Part shown: positions 32,424 through 45,545 of the stretch, piece by piece
How the letters are laid out: each line of letters begins with the position of its first letter
Position numbering within the stretch: position 1 is the stretch's first letter
DNA from: Acorus gramineus
Taxonomy: Eukaryota > Streptophyta > Magnoliopsida > Acorales > Acoraceae
Assembly (NCBI GenBank): GCA_030737835.1
Contig: JAUJYN010000029.1
Span: 878,897 to 942,896 of the forward strand
Length of the DNA stretch: 64,000 nt
Reading direction: 5' to 3'
Position numbers and translations under genes: made by a program
The notes under the pieces: model-generated
What the model was told of the DNA's origin: nothing
The model's input: only the letters and a program-made list of their open reading frames with translations
Database searches by the model: none

Positions 32424-35400
32424 ATGCCTCCTCGCAGAGGAATGTGTGGACGTGGTCCCTCTCGGCCTTTGGAGGTTCCTGGACCTACCAGAGGCGAGGA
32501 TGCTACTGGAGAGTCCTCGGCTATGGGGCCAGGACTGGCGCAGGAGCCTCCTGCATGGGAGCGTGCTTACGCTCGTATAGCAGATCTGGTGGAGACTCAG
32601 ACCAGAGCACTGGAGGCCCAGACTAGGGCGTTAGCTGAGCAGGCACGAGAGATTCAGGAGCTGCGGGTGGCCCGCGAGGCAGTTCCGCAGGTCCCCTTGG
32701 TGGCAGATCCACCGGTAGTGCCCAACGTACCCCCTGTTCCCATGGTGATTCCAGTGGTGGGAGTTCAGGATCCCCTGGAGAGGGAGGTGGAGCTAGAGGC
32801 TGCAGCACGGGTGCATCAGAGTGGCCTTACTGCTTTTCTGAAGCTCCACCCTCCCGAGTTCCATGGCCAGACGGCGGATCCCCTTGCCCCTGAGCGTTGG
32901 TTGATGGAGGTGGACAAGATCTTCTCGACCATGCACTGCACCGACCGCCAGCGTGTCTCCCTGGCCACCTTCATGCTGAAGGGTAGCGCCGCCGACTGGT
33001 GGGCTACCCGATCGGTGGACATTCCCGAGGGAGTGGAGCGGCTACTATGGGCGGGGTTCCGGAGGTATTTCCTGGAGGAGTACTTCCCGTTTTCGACACG
33101 CCAGATCGTGATGCGAGAGTTCGAGCAGCTGACGCAGGGCTCCATGTCAGTCGCGGACTACTCCACACGCTTCACGAGGCTTTCCAGGTTCGCCCCAGCC
33201 TTGGTGATGGATGAGGAGACACGGTGCCGTCGCTTCGAGATGGGTCTCATTAGCACCATTCGGGTGCATGTCACCTCTCAGGCATTCACGAGGTACTCGG
33301 ACTTGGTGTCTCGGGCGAAGACAGTCGAGCGAGACCTTGGGGTCCCTTTGGGGGTTCCGACCCCTTCTGCAGACCAGAGACCCCCCAGGAGCCAGGACCA
33401 GGGACAGTGCAAGAAGAAGCGGCCCCGCTTTGATCAGTCAGCGGCTGCCGCTACTCCAGTCGATGTGGTGCCAGTGCGAGGTCCAGCACCCATTGCGGCA
33501 GTACCAGTCCAGGCCATGCAGCCGGAGAAGCGGCGCTGTTTCCATTGTCACCGCGTCGGGCATATTTTATATAATTGCCCCGATGCTGGTCGACCCCGTG
33601 TGCTGCCTCCGCAGCAGCAGCCATACCAGCAGCAGCCAAGCCAGCAGCAACAGCCTCAGCGCCAGCAGTAGCAGCCTCAGCGTCAGCAGCAGCAGCCACA
33701 AGGTGGCCGTGTTGACCAGAGGAGGCAGCCAGTGCAGCCTGCGAGGCGTGCCCCTGCTCCTCAGCCGCAGTTTGTTCAGGGCCGAGTGGCAGCACTTTCA
33801 GTCGAGGAGGCGTAGGCTTCGGGTAGCGTGGTCCAAGGTATTATTTTGATCTCCCAGCTCCCTACATATGTGTTATTTGATTCCGGAGCCACCCATTTTT
33901 GCGAGACGGATGGGCGTGGCGTCCGCCCCTCTTGATGTTATGCTGGAGATATCATTGCCCATCGGAGACCGTATTCTCCTCCGTTCTGCGTACTGAGGGT
34001 GCACCGTGGTGATTGCGGAGCATGAGTTTCCAGTGGAGTTGGTAGAGCTCGCCATGTCGGACTTCGATGCTATCCTGGGAATGGATTGGCTCTCAGCCAG
34101 TCACGCCAGCATCGACTGTTTTGCGAAGTCGGTGTCTTTCCACCTTCCGGGTCGGAGGTCTTTCCAGTTCGTGGGCGATCGTGACATAGCCCCTTTGGGG
34201 TTCGTGTCCTCTGTCCAGGCGTGGAGACTCCTTCAGGGAGGATGCGAGGGCTTTCTGGTGTATATTGCTGAGGAGGACGCACCACTGCGGGCAGATATCA
34301 GTCAGACTCCGATCGTGGTGGAATATCCAGAGGTTTTCCCCGATGATCTTCTGGGATTACCACCGGATCGCGCGATCGAGTTTGAGATTAATCTAATTCC
34401 GGGGACCGAGCCGATTTTGAGAGCTCCGTACCGGATGGCCCCAGCAGAGCTGAAGGTGCTCAAGGAGCAGTTGGAGGAGTTGCTAGAGAAGGGCTTCGCA
34501 CGTCCGAGTGTTTCTCCGTGGGGAGCCCCTGTTTTGTTCGTGCAGAAGAAGGACGGTTCGCTGCGGCTTTGTATTGATTACAGGCAGCTGAACAAGCGGA
34601 CCGTGAAGAACAAGTACCCCTTGCCACGGATTGACGATCTGTTTGACCAGCTCCAGGGAGCGCGTGTCTTTTCTAAGATCGATCTCCGTTCGGGCTACTA
34701 TCAGCTGAAGATCCGGGAGTCAGATATTCCGAAGACGGCCTTTCGTACCCGTTATGGGCACTACGAGTTCTGAGTACTGCCATTTGGGTTGACGAATGCG
34801 CCGGCAGCCTTCATGGATCTGATGAACCAGGTGTTTCGGCCCTTCCTCGACTCCTTCGTAGTAGTCTTCATTGATGATATTCTGGTGTACTCGAGGAGTC
34901 TTGAGGAGCACGCTCACCATCTCCGCACTGTCTTGGAGACTTTGGCCCGACATCAGTTGTTCGCCAAGTTCAGTAAGTGCGAGTTTTGGTTGGAGCGTAT
35001 GGCCTTTCTGGGCCACGTGATTTCCGGCGAGGGCATATCTGTGGACCCGGACAAGACGCTCGCCGTGTCGAATTGGCGTCGACCGTCGAACCCCACAGAG
35101 ATTCGGAGCTTCCTGGGCTTGGCAGGTTATTATCGGAGGTTTGTCGAGGGTTTCTCGAAGATAGCTGTTCCTCTGACCCGCCTCACTCGGAAGGATGTCC
35201 GGTTCGAGTGGTCCCCAGCTTGCGAGGAGAGCTTCCTGGAGTTGAAGCGAAGGCTCACCTCAGCGCCAGTTCTTACCATTTCATCTGGGAGTGGTGGATT
35301 CGCAGTCTACTCCGATGCATCGCGGCTGGGTGTGGGTTGCGTCCTGATGCAGTACGAAAGGTTGTGGCTTACGCGTCGCGTCAGTTGAAGCCCCATGAGC

Positions 35401-37202
35401 AGAATTACCCCACCCACGACTTAGAGTTAGCAGCGATCATCTTTGCGCTGAAGATGTGGAGGCACTACCTCTATGGCGAGGAGTTCGAGCTCTTCACTGA
35501 TCACAAGAGCTTGACTTATTTGCAGTCCCAGCCGGAGCTCAACATGCGTCAGAGACGTTGGGTCGAGTTCCTGAAGGACTATGATTGTGACATCGCTTAC
35601 CATCCGGGTAAGGCGAATGTCGTGGCCGATGCTCTCAGCAGGCAGCCCTTGGGCATGGCCGCCCACTTGGATGTACGTCGTTGGAGGCTTCTGGAGGAGG
35701 CCGCTTGCTGGATCAGCGTTCGAGAGACACCTGCGGGTGGCTTTTTGGCCAGGCTAGTGGTGCAGCCCATTCTTCTCGACGAGATCCGCACGGCTCAGGG
35801 GCAGGATCCTCACTTTCTAGTCCTCTCTGAAGGCGTCGCCCGGGGCGAGCGTCCGGACTACCAGATTCGCGAGGACAGGATCCTGCGGTTCAGAGGTCGA
35901 GTATGCATTCCTGACGACGCAGAGCTGAAGCAGAAGATCTTGGACGAGGCCCATTGTTCGAGGTACACAGTGCATCATGGTGGCACGAAGATGTACAGGG
36001 GCCTTCGTCGTGGCTACTGGTGACGCGGGATGAAGGTGGATATTGATCGTTTCGTTGCCCGTTGCTTGGTATGCCAGCAGGTGAAGTCGGAGCATCAGCG
36101 CTCTGCGGGGAAGCTGCAGTCCATTGAGATTCCTCAGTGGAAGTGGGAGCAGATCACCATGGACTTCGTTTCGAGCTTGCCGAGGTCACGTTCGGGTCGC
36201 GATGCCATCTGGGTAATCGTTGACCGACTGACTAAGTCCGCTCATTTCCTCCCCATCCGACTCACCGATTCTCTGGACACCCTGGCGCAGTTGTTTGTCT
36301 CCGAGATTGTTCGTCTCCATGGCACTCCCGTCAGCATCATTTCTGATAGAGACGCGAGATTTACTTCGAGGTTCTGGCGTAGCCTTCAGCACGCCCTTGG
36401 TACGAACCTCCACTTCAGTACAGCGTTTCATCCGCAGACGGACGGCCAGTCGGAGAGGACGATTCAGACCCTGGAGGACATGCTGTGAGCTTGCGTTCTC
36501 GACTTTGGGGGCAGTTGGGAGAGGCATCTTCCGTTGGTGGAGTTTGCCTACAACAACAGCTACCACTCGAGTATCCGGATGGCTCCATATGAAGCGCTCT
36601 ATGGCCGCAGCTACAGGTCCCCCTTGTGTTGGGACGAGGTCGGAGAGCGCTAGTTGGAGGGACCAGAGATCATCCACCAGACCTCAGAGATGGTCAAGAC
36701 GATTCGCGAGCGTATCCGAGTCGCTCAGAGCCGTCAGAAGAGCTACGCCGATCGTCGTCGCCGTGAGCTCACCTTCGAGGTTGGTGACCATGTCTTCCTG
36801 AAGGTGTCCCCGATGAAGGGCATCTTCCGTTTCGGTGTGCGGGGCAAGCTGAGTCCGCGTTTCATTGGGCCGTTTCTCATCCTCGAGCGGGTTGGAGAGG
36901 TGGCCTATCGCATAGCTCTGCCCCCACAGTTGGCTCAGGCCCATGACGTCTTCCATGTCTCGCAGCTGAGGCGTTACGTCCATGATCCTGCTCACGTCAT
37001 CCCGTTCGAGCCGCTCGTCTTCGAGCCGGACTTGTCATTCGTGGAGCAGCCGATCGAGATCTTGGACCGACGCGAGAAGAGGCTCCGCACCAAGACCGTC
37101 CAGCTGGTCAAGGTGCGATGGCAGCACCGTTCCGGTGTCGAGGCCACTTGGGAGCGCGAGGATGCCATGCGTGGCGCATATCCACATCTTTTCCCTTCCT
37201 AG
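32424..37202 (+). pseudogene. E3 gag-pol with chromodomain (Tekay/Del)
   Basis: gag begins MPPRRG at 32424; its capsid core (FLKLHPPEFHG, PERWLMEVDKIF, LKGSAADWW, YFPFSTRQIVM) covers about residues 130-290, with a CCHC knuckle CFHCHRVGHILYNC at 33537-33578 and a Gln-rich stretch after it. Protease motif FDSGATH lies near 33876, reverse transcriptase from about 34390 ([20 protein letters not shown] at 34867), RNase H from about 35290 ([25 protein letters not shown]), integrase HHCC at 35966-36082, DDE core at 36160-36460 ([31 protein letters not shown]), then GPFLILERVGEVAYRI and a chromodomain-like tail (EILDRREKRL..VKVRWQHR) at 37051-37199. Domain order RT-RNaseH-INT plus chromodomain identifies a chromovirus. 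About six breaks. Confidence 0.9.
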
Positions 37203-37236
37203 ATGTTTTTGTATATATTTTGAGGATAAAATTTCC

Positions 37237-37250
37237 TAAGGGGGGAAGAG
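37237..37250 (+). other. E3 polypurine tract
   Basis: AAGGGGGGAAGAG directly before the 3' LTR start TGTTATATATG at 37251. The same tract, as its complement, borders the 3' LTRs of E1, E2 and E4. Confidence 0.85.
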
Positions 37251-39696
37251 TGTTATATATGTGTCACTTTTAGCCTTCTGGTCACCATTGGGACATTTCT
37301 GGCAGTTTTTCAACTTTTTCTTTTTCGATCGGAACCGCTAAAATTTTGAATTTTTAGCTATCATCCTGAGCTTGAGAACTCCGATTGAAAATCTAACTGC
37401 ACATTATGTCCTGGTGCCATTTCAAGCCACTCATGAAAATTTCATCGAATTCCGATAACGTTCAGAATTTCGTAGTTCCGAATCGTATCCGGGTTTTGAC
37501 CAAGTGGGAATGTTAAAGGGGGACTTGACCAAGTCAAAGGGGAACTTTGACCAAGTCAAGTTTGACCCTTGACTTGGTCAAATGGTTTTGTTTGTTGTGT
37601 GGTTAGGTTGCCTAAGAAACTCACAAAAACCTAAATACCCTAAGTGTGTGAGTGTGTGTGTGTGTGTGGGCAACCACTTAGACGTCCACCTCTTCTTTCC
37701 CTTCTCTCTCTCTCTCTCACACACAAATCACTCACTCACTCCCCTCTCTTTGTTTCCCCCATTGGAGCTTGAAGAAGGAGATGAAATAGGAAGCCCTAGA
37801 AGGGAAAAAGGTTGGTGAGGGTGAGATCTATCTTCCTATGGTTTTAGTTTTGCTTTCCCCTTTGTTTACCTCCCTCTCATGGCTCCTTTTCTCCTATGTT
37901 TTCAGCCATTCTTGGGCTGAGAAGAGACTTGGTAGTGGTGGTCTCGGTGGCGGCGATTTGGTGTGCGAAGAGCACCCGAGTTCCCTCCCTTTCCTTTCCT
38001 CTCTTTGGGTAAGTCATTCTCCTCCCCTAGCTAGGTTAAATGCTTGTAAAGGGTGTATGATTGGGTGAGCATGCTTGCATGAGTGTTAGGGGGTTGAGGG
38101 TGGGCTGAGGGGGGGTGGGAAGGGGCTCGGGCGCGTGTGCAGGGTCATCCGCGCGCATGCGCGTGAGTCTGCGCACACAGGCAGGCGCTGGCGCGTGCAG
38201 ACGCACGGGCGTGCGTGCGGAGTGCTGCGCAGGGGCGCAGTGCGCGCGGTGCACGCGGGGGTGCGCGCGGAGTGCTGCGCGGGGGCGCACTGCGCGCCGG
38301 TACACCAGGGATGGATGCGCGGTGAACGCGGGCGCGCGCGGCAGCGTGTCTGGGTGCGCGGGCTGGGGCGCGGCAGTGCGCCCGGGGCGCAGGGGCGCGT
38401 GCGTGCGTGCGCCTTCATGCGTGCGCGTGCGGGTGGCCGTGCGTATGGCTGCCCGTGGGTTCGGGAGGGTGTCGGGGCACTCGGACTCGCGTGCGTACGC
38501 GCGTGCTCGAGTGCGTGCGGGTCAGTATGCATGCTTGTCCAAGTGTTGGGTATTTCTAGTAAATTTATTATGTATTTGTGTAGTTTACTCACCATATCTA
38601 ATGCCCCTGTCTTGTAGATCTTGACGGACGATCACGCGACGACCCGGGTTTTGGTGAGTGGGACAATCCAACCTAGTAGGGAGGCGTTCGATGCACGTAG
38701 GCGTGCATTGCCCTCCCCTGGGTCACCATAGTTGCATATTAACTAGTATTTAATGTAAACTATGCATGCATGATAAATATGATATATCCATGCCACCTTA
38801 GACTTGTATGCTAGGGATATGCACCCTTATATCATGTATAGCGGCCTATGCATGCCTAGACACCTTGCCCCGAACTATGCATGTTCCCATCTAGTTTAAT
38901 TTAATTAAATCAAATGTGAGCACATAGTTACAAGCATGCCTTAGAGAATATTATAACCTTGTTGTTATAATATATGTCTCCCCGCATCTTAGTTATGCGC
39001 CCTGGAGGAATTCTTGAGAATTCATGACATTATTAGCGTTACAATCGGTGTCGACGGATCCATGAGGATCGTATCCGTGTGAGTAGGCTGTCTTCTCCTT
39101 TTGGTTGGATCCGATGTAGGAACTCCCCGGCGTTGGCTATACCTGACAGAGGGCTCCCATCCGTAGGTACCTCCGATGTGTCGGACTGTACTGATAGTGG
39201 GAGTATACCAGGCGGAGGCCCGAGGGTGGGAGAGGCTACCGGGTGGACCAGGGGTGGAGAGCGGTCTAGTATGCCCCAAGAGGCCCATGTCACCCCCCGG
39301 AAAGGGTGAGGGTGAGGGGGGGAGGTGGGTTGGCGATGAAACGACCCATTAGAATGTGTGGTTGCTCCCGTGTTAGGGGCTATAAATTATATAAGGTTGA
39401 TATGAATTGTGATGCATGGGTTGTGCTATTCACTGAGCGTGTGGCTCACCCCTCGCATATATTTTTCTCCAGTGATATCTGAGTCGGATCTGAAGGAGGA
39501 GCTCCCCGAGGCACATCAGCAGTAGTGGAGCAGCGTCACGTTCTGCGAGTGAGAGGCCATCAGCATCCCCTTCTTGATTGTATGTATTGTATTATGTGCT
39601 TGGACACATACTTATATTTGGATGTCATTGTATATATTGGCTCTCACAGGACAGTTGATTATGTATCGGGTCTGTAATATGTCTTAGAATTATAGA
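37251..39696 (+). mobile_element. E3 3' LTR, first part
   Basis: Parallel to 29693-32145 of the 5' LTR, including the GC-rich tract at 38115-38540 and the G-rich run at 39302-39330. Interrupted after ATAGA by a solo family A LTR. Confidence 0.9.
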
Positions 39697-42600
39697 TGTT
39701 GTGCCTGTGTCATTTGGAGCGCTCTGTTTGAAAATTTAGGTACAAATTTTTTTCCTAGAAGTTATGTATTCCTGATTTGGTATTTGGATTTGATTTTGTT
39801 AAAATCCAAGATGAAGAGGTTTAAATATGAGTTTACTATGAGATGTTCAGTTTTGAGTTAGCTTTCGTACAGAAGTGGAATTAGATCAACTGGATTCTTG
39901 TAGTAAAAGTTATGGGTATTTTTCCAAGTATACCCCGGGGATGGAAATTCTGGCAGCAGCCCTGTTCCATGTTTATCTCTAATTTCGGAATAGCTGGAGG
40001 GATTATTTGATCTTGGCATAAACATGAAAGTCGTAGATAATCCTCTTGGCTTTCCAACGGAATTAGAATTGTGCAATTCGGAGCTATATCGAGGAAGTTA
40101 TGGCTGTTCCAGTGAAGCATGCGCAGAATTTCTAGTCAAAGGGCGACTAGGTCATTTCCACCCCTCTTAAGATATTTGTGTGATAAATATCTCTCTCTCT
40201 CTCTCTCTCCTCCCAAAATCCCACGACAAGCTCTTTTTGCTCTCCTTCTCTCTTTCAAAACCCCCCCACCAAGTGTTTGAAATAATGCTTCAAAGAGAAG
40301 AAGAGAAGGAGGAGGTGAAGGAAGAAGAGAAGGTTGGTTTATGTGTTGTTGTTGTTTGTTCCCCTCTCTCTCAAGCTCTCTTTGTATGATCTTTTCCCCA
40401 CCCCCACTGATTGCAGCCATAGAGGGCTGAGGAGGCCGAGGAGGAGGTGGTGGTGGTGGTGGCGGTTGTGGTGGTTGCGGGTGCGTCGAATGCCCCTGAG
40501 CCTCCCCCTTTCATTCCCCTCCAAAGGTGAGCCTTTCCCCTCCTTTTCTTGATTTTTAGGGCTTAAGGGGTTGTGGGAAAGATATGCATGCTAGGTAGAT
40601 GTGTTAGGGTGTGTGTGAGGGGTTGGGATGGGTGAAAATGTGGTTAGAATGGACTGGGCGCGTGCGCGCGGGTGCGCGGGTGCATGCGGGAGTACGCGCG
40701 GGTGCAGGCGCGAGCGGGGGTGCGCGCGAGCGTGCACGCGCGCGGGCAGTGCGCCTGGGCGCGTGCATGTGCTGGGGCGTGCGCGGGGTGCTGCGCGGGA
40801 GGCGCAGTGCGCGCGGGGGAGCGCAGGGCTGGACGCGTGGTGCACGCGGGCGCGCGCGAGCCGGCGCACGCGTGCGGCAGCGCGTCTGGGCGCGCGGGCA
40901 GGCGCGCGGTAGTGCGCCGATGGTGCCGGGGTGTGTGCGTGCACGCGCATTCGTGCGTGCGCATGCGGGGGGCCATGCGTATGGCTGTCCGAGGGTTCGG
41001 GGAGGTGTCGGAGCACTCGGACTCGCGTGCGTACGTGCGTGCTCGCATGCGTGCGAGCCCGTATGCATGCTTGTCCGAGTATTGGGTATTTCTAATGTTT
41101 CCTATATGTAAATTGTGTTGTTTCTCACCAGTTGGATGCCCCTACCTTGCAGATCTCGTCAGATGGGATGCGCGAGGTCCCGGGTCGTAAGGTGAGTGGT
41201 TTGATTCCAATCCCCCCCCCCTCTCTAGGGATGCGCTCGACCCGCATAGACGCGCGTCGCGCATCGATGGGGGCCCCTAGCTAAATTATGTAGACACCTG
41301 TGCATGCCTGATTGTTATGATATATCCATGCCACCTTAGACCTTGCATGCTAGGGATATACACCCATACATCATGTATAGAGGCCCGTACATGCCTGGAC
41401 ACCATGTCCTGTACTTAAGAGCCTTGATCTATGCATGCTTTGCTATGATGTATCCATGCCACCTTAGACTTTGTATGCTAGGGATATGCACCCTTATATC
41501 ATGTATAGCGGCCTATGCATGTTTAGTCACCTTGTCCTTAATTGGAAAGCCCCGACCTATGCATGTTCCCATTTAGTTTAATTTATTTAAATCAAGATGG
41601 GATTATGTGATTATATTGTTATTAGCATGCCTTAGAGAATATTATAACCTTGTGGTTATAATATAGGTTTCCCCGCATCTTAGTTATGCGCCCTGGAGGA
41701 ATTCTTGAGAATTCATGACATTAGAAATGTTAGGAAGCGTTGTCGACGGATCCAAGAGGATCGCATGCGTGTGGGTAGGCTGTTCTCTTCCCTTCGTTGG
41801 ATCCGTGTAGTACAGCCCCGGCGTTAGATAGGCTATCCTGACAGAGGGCTCCCATCTGTAGGCACCTCCTGATGTGTTTCGGACAGTGCTGATCGTGGGA
41901 GTATACCAGGTAAGCTACGGAGCGGGGAGAGGCTACCGGTGGACCAAGGGTGATTAACAGCCTAGTCAATCCCAAAAGACCATGTCACCCCTTTGAGGGT
42001 GAGGGTGAGGGTGTGGTGGGTCGGCGATGTAACGACCCACTGGCTTGTGTAGTTACTCCCGTTTAGGGACTATGACTACTTTGAGGTTAATGTGAGTGTG
42101 TTGATTGTTGTTATGCATGTGTGTGATATCTCGATAAGCGAGTATCGAGAGTGGTTGTTTTCCATTGGGTTTCGCTTTGCGAACATGGGATCGTTCTCCC
42201 CTTCGTTTGGATCCGATGTAGGGACTCCCCGGCATTGGCTATACCTGTCAGAGGACTAGGCGGAGGCCACGAGGGTGGGAGAGGCTACCGGTGGACCAAG
42301 GGTAAGAGCGGTGAGTTGAGGAGATCGGGTTGTAGATACTACCCGGGAGAGGGTTATTGAATGATGTCACGAGCGTGGAATCGTTCTCCCCTTCGTTGGA
42401 TCCGAGTAGTGACATCCCCGGCGTTAGACAGGCTGTCCTGACAGAGGGCTCCCATCTGTAGGTACCTCCGATGTGTTCGGACTGTGCTGATCGTGGGAGT
42501 ATACCAGGTAAGCTACGGAGCGGGGAGAGGCTACCGGTGGACCAGGGGTGTAGAGCAGTCTAAGTCTCTCCCAAAGTCCCAAGATGTCTCCTTTCAGGAG

Positions 42601-43419
42601 TGAGGGTGTGGATGAGGCGAAGACGCATCGCCTCGTGACCCATTTGTTGTTCGACTGTTCCCATAGATGTTGGGTCCGGTCCCGTGATGGATGTTGAAGG
42701 ACATCGATGGGCGATTATCTAGATGTAGATGATCCAGTAGTGTTGAGTGGACCAATAAATCCGGGTCTCTTCGACCGACGGCATGGTCTCTAGACCAGTA
42801 AATCCGGGTCTCTTCGACCGACGGTATGGTCTCTCCCCATAAGTCCCAAAAGACTCCCTCCGGGAGTGAGGGTGGGGGTGAGGTTTGTCGCGCCGCCGCG
42901 TGACCCAGTGATCATTGGGTTTCTACCCATGTTTTTCCTTGAAAAAGGGAATTGATTATGTATTGAACTATAGAATGGTGATTGGTTTCCAGCCACTCAC
43001 TGAGCTTGTAGCTCACCCCTCGCATACTGTTTCTTTTTAGGGGTAGTGTTGGGCGTGGAGCTGGAGCTTTCCTGTGGCGTGGTCTTATGGGCGTGGAGCG
43101 TTCTGTCGGCGGGTGGTGAGTGCGAGGCTGTCAGCATTCCTAGAGTCTTTTATGCCTTGTAAATCGTGCATGTGGCACAGGTTGTATTTTCTTTGGTCTA
43201 GACTTGGCTTTCACAGGACATTGATTGTGTATTAGGGTCTGTAATAATGCTTTGATTTACAGACATTGTTATATATTATGCTTCCGCTTTTTCAGTCAGT
43301 TATCATTATCTTGCTTTGCCGCCTTGTGTATTGTTGTTGGTGTCCTTATTGACCTCAGGTATTGATAGCTGATATTATATTTATTATTGCCACCTCTCGG
43401 GGACGCCTGGGGCGTGACA
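39697..43419 (+). mobile_element. Solo family A LTR in E3's 3' LTR
   Basis: TGTTGTGCCTGTGTCATTTG to CGCCTGGGGCGTGACA, 3.72 kb, no interior. Flanks are ATAGA (39692-39696) and ACAGA (43420-43424); the uninterrupted 5' LTR reads ..TTACAGACTCAG.. at the site, so this is a 5-bp target duplication with one change. It includes a (CT)n run at 40190-40208, GC-rich tract, acceptor-like TTGCAG near 41150 and about three copies of the module described at 930-1775. It is the innermost and so the youngest insertion of the nest. Confidence 0.9.
40655..41060. repeat. GC-rich CG/TG tract, solo family A LTR
   Basis: Same composition and position as elsewhere. Both strands are open in several frames. Confidence 0.8.
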
Positions 43420-43424
43420 ACAGA

Positions 43425-43587
43425 CTTAGTCGTTTGAGCTTCCGCTATTTGTATATTATGTCAGCTACCTTATTGTCTGTGTTGTCATTTTTGATGTTGT
43501 TTAGAGTATGTTATTGATCTCCTGTATAGACTGCTGATATTATATATACCTGCCACGTCTCGGGGACGGCCGCCCTGGGGCGTGACA
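43425..43587 (+). mobile_element. E3 3' LTR, last part
   Basis: Continues from CTTAGTCGTTTGAGCTTCC to GGCCGCCCTGGGGCGTGACA, then the target copy ACCTA and the E2 interior. Confidence 0.9.
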
Positions 43588-43694
43588 ACCTAAGGTAACT
43601 TCTAAAACAAGAGCACTCGGATGACAATCCTACGACTCATCATCTATACGATTAGACTTAGGCTCTGACAAGGCTAGGCTCTGATACCAACTTT
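43588..43694 (-). mobile_element. E2 interior, leader part beyond E3
   Basis: ACCTAAGGTAACTTCTAAAAC onward (first 20 bases ACCTAAGGTAACTTCTAAAA) equals 9504-9610 of E1, so it is the rest of the E2 leader. It holds the primer site TGGTATCAGAGCC on the minus strand at 43677-43689. Confidence 0.9.
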
Positions 43695-45545
43695 TGTCAC
43701 GCCCCAGGGCGGCCGTCCCCGAGACGTGGCAATAATGAAATATCAGCTATCAATACCTAAGGTCAATAAAGACTCCAACAACAACACACACGGTGGCAAA
43801 GCAAAGATAATGATGACTGACTGAAAAGCGGAAGCATGATATATAAACAATGTCTGTAAACCAAAAACATTATTACAGACTCGAATACACAATCATTGTC
43901 CTGTGAGAGCCAAGTCTAGTCTAAATAAAATACAACATGTGCCACATGCATGATTTACAATACATAAAATGACTCTAGGAGTGCTGACAGCCTCGCACTC
44001 ACCACCCGCCGAAAGAACGCTCCACGCCCATAAGACCACGCCACAGGAAAGCTCTCGCTCCACGCCCAACACTGCCCCTGAAAAGAAACAGTATGCGAGG
44101 GGTGAGCTACAAGCTCAGTGAGTGGCTGGAAACCAATCACCATACAACAGTTCAATGCTAACACAATTTCCTTTCAAGGAAAAACATGGGTAGAAACCCA
44201 ATGCATAATAGGGTCACGCGGCGGCGCGACCAACCTCACCCTCACCCTCACCCTCACTCCCGGAGGAAGACTCTTGGGTCTTTTGGAGAGAGACCATACC
44301 GTTGGTCGAGGAGACCCGGGATTACTGGTCCACACAACACTACTGGATCACCAACCTCACCCTCACCCTCACTCCTGGAGGGAGACTCTTGGGTCTCTTG
44401 GGGAGAGACCATACCGTTGGTCGATGAAACCGGGAATTACTGGTCTACACAACAGTACTGGATCATCTACAACGAGATAACTGCCCAACGATGTCTTTGA
44501 ACATCGATACACAACCGGACCCAACAACTATGGGAACGAAAGAACCACAGATGGGTCACGCGACGACGTGTTTTAACCTCATCCTCACCCTCACCCTTTA
44601 CAGGTGACATAGGACTTTTGGAGAGATTAGACTCCTCTACACCCTCGGTCCACCTATAGCCCTTTTCCTGGGTAGTCACTACCTGGTATACTCCCACGAT
44701 CAGTAGGCTTCCAAATGCCTCGGTGGTACCTACGGATGAGAGCCCTCTGTCAGGACAGCTTTTCCAACGCCGGGAAGTTCCTACATCGGATCCAACGAAG
44801 GGGAGAGCGATTCCACGCTCGCAATATCATTCGTTAGCCCTCTCCCGGGTAGCCTCTACCTGGTATACTCCCACGATCAGTACGTTTCCGAACTCATCGG
44901 TGGTACCTACGGAAGGGAGCCCTCTATAGGAGAATTTAATCATAGTTATGTGCATAAACCATATGCACGATCACATATCAATTAATCATAGGGATACTCC
45001 CTAATTATAGATTTACATCATAATAAATCATACAACATGCATACATGGTCATTAATCACATAAGCACACAAGGCCTAACTTAAGTATGCGTTTGATATCA
45101 CCAACTTAAAAGGTAAGGGTCAAGTGCGATCTCGCGCACTAACAGGTGCTTGCCAATATTCCAAACGAACCTGAGTCGAGTAGGAAATCGCACCTACTTA
45201 CTCAATCCGTGCAGAGGGAGAGGGCGAGAGAGATCATCATCTCATGAAGTCGGTCATAGCTTTGCCCCATTAGCATGGGCGCAACAACTACACCACGCCC
45301 TCGAGTCTTATCGCAAGGGAATATTAGGCAGGTGTCCATTATTAACCCAGACTTAATCATACTAGATATTCCAATTAATATGGTGGGAGTAGTATTACAA
45401 TACTACCTAAGGCATGCCATATTCTATACATCAATACACATTACAGCAATACATGCCCATACTAGAGGGGCGCACGCAACACAATCATTCATATATGGAT
45501 ACAATACATGTAATATAAGCCTAGTATGCAAGATATCTAACATAT
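43695..45545 (-). mobile_element. E2 5' LTR (right), outer part
   Basis: TGTCACGCCCCAGGGCGGCC onward; contains the duplicated ~116-bp module (44229-44463). A step near 44928, where GGGAGCCCTCT meets ATAGGAGAATTT, shows that about 600 bp present at 4150-4765 is missing. Ends at CATAT, where a solo family B LTR begins. Confidence 0.8.

Larger units (their letters stand above)
29693..43587 (+). mobile_element. E3: full-length Tekay/Del-type chromovirus
   Basis: Both LTRs, primer site, complete domain order and polypurine tract are present. The flanks are ACCTA at 29688-29692 and 43588-43592, a perfect 5-bp target duplication, and the E2 interior continues across it. Without the solo LTR inserted at 39697-43419 (and its duplicated 5 bases) the element is about 10.2 kb. 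In the first ~190 bp of the two LTRs I count seven differences, so it is fairly young, perhaps a few million years at most. It looks structurally whole but its coding region has about six breaks. Confidence 0.9.

Noticed and set aside
33211-33849. Overlapping frames opposite or beside gag-pol (also 53152-53655, 54663-55199, 56495-57038, 60486-61045)
   Set aside because: They are shadows of the gag-pol reading frame in GC-rich codons and have no independent similarity.
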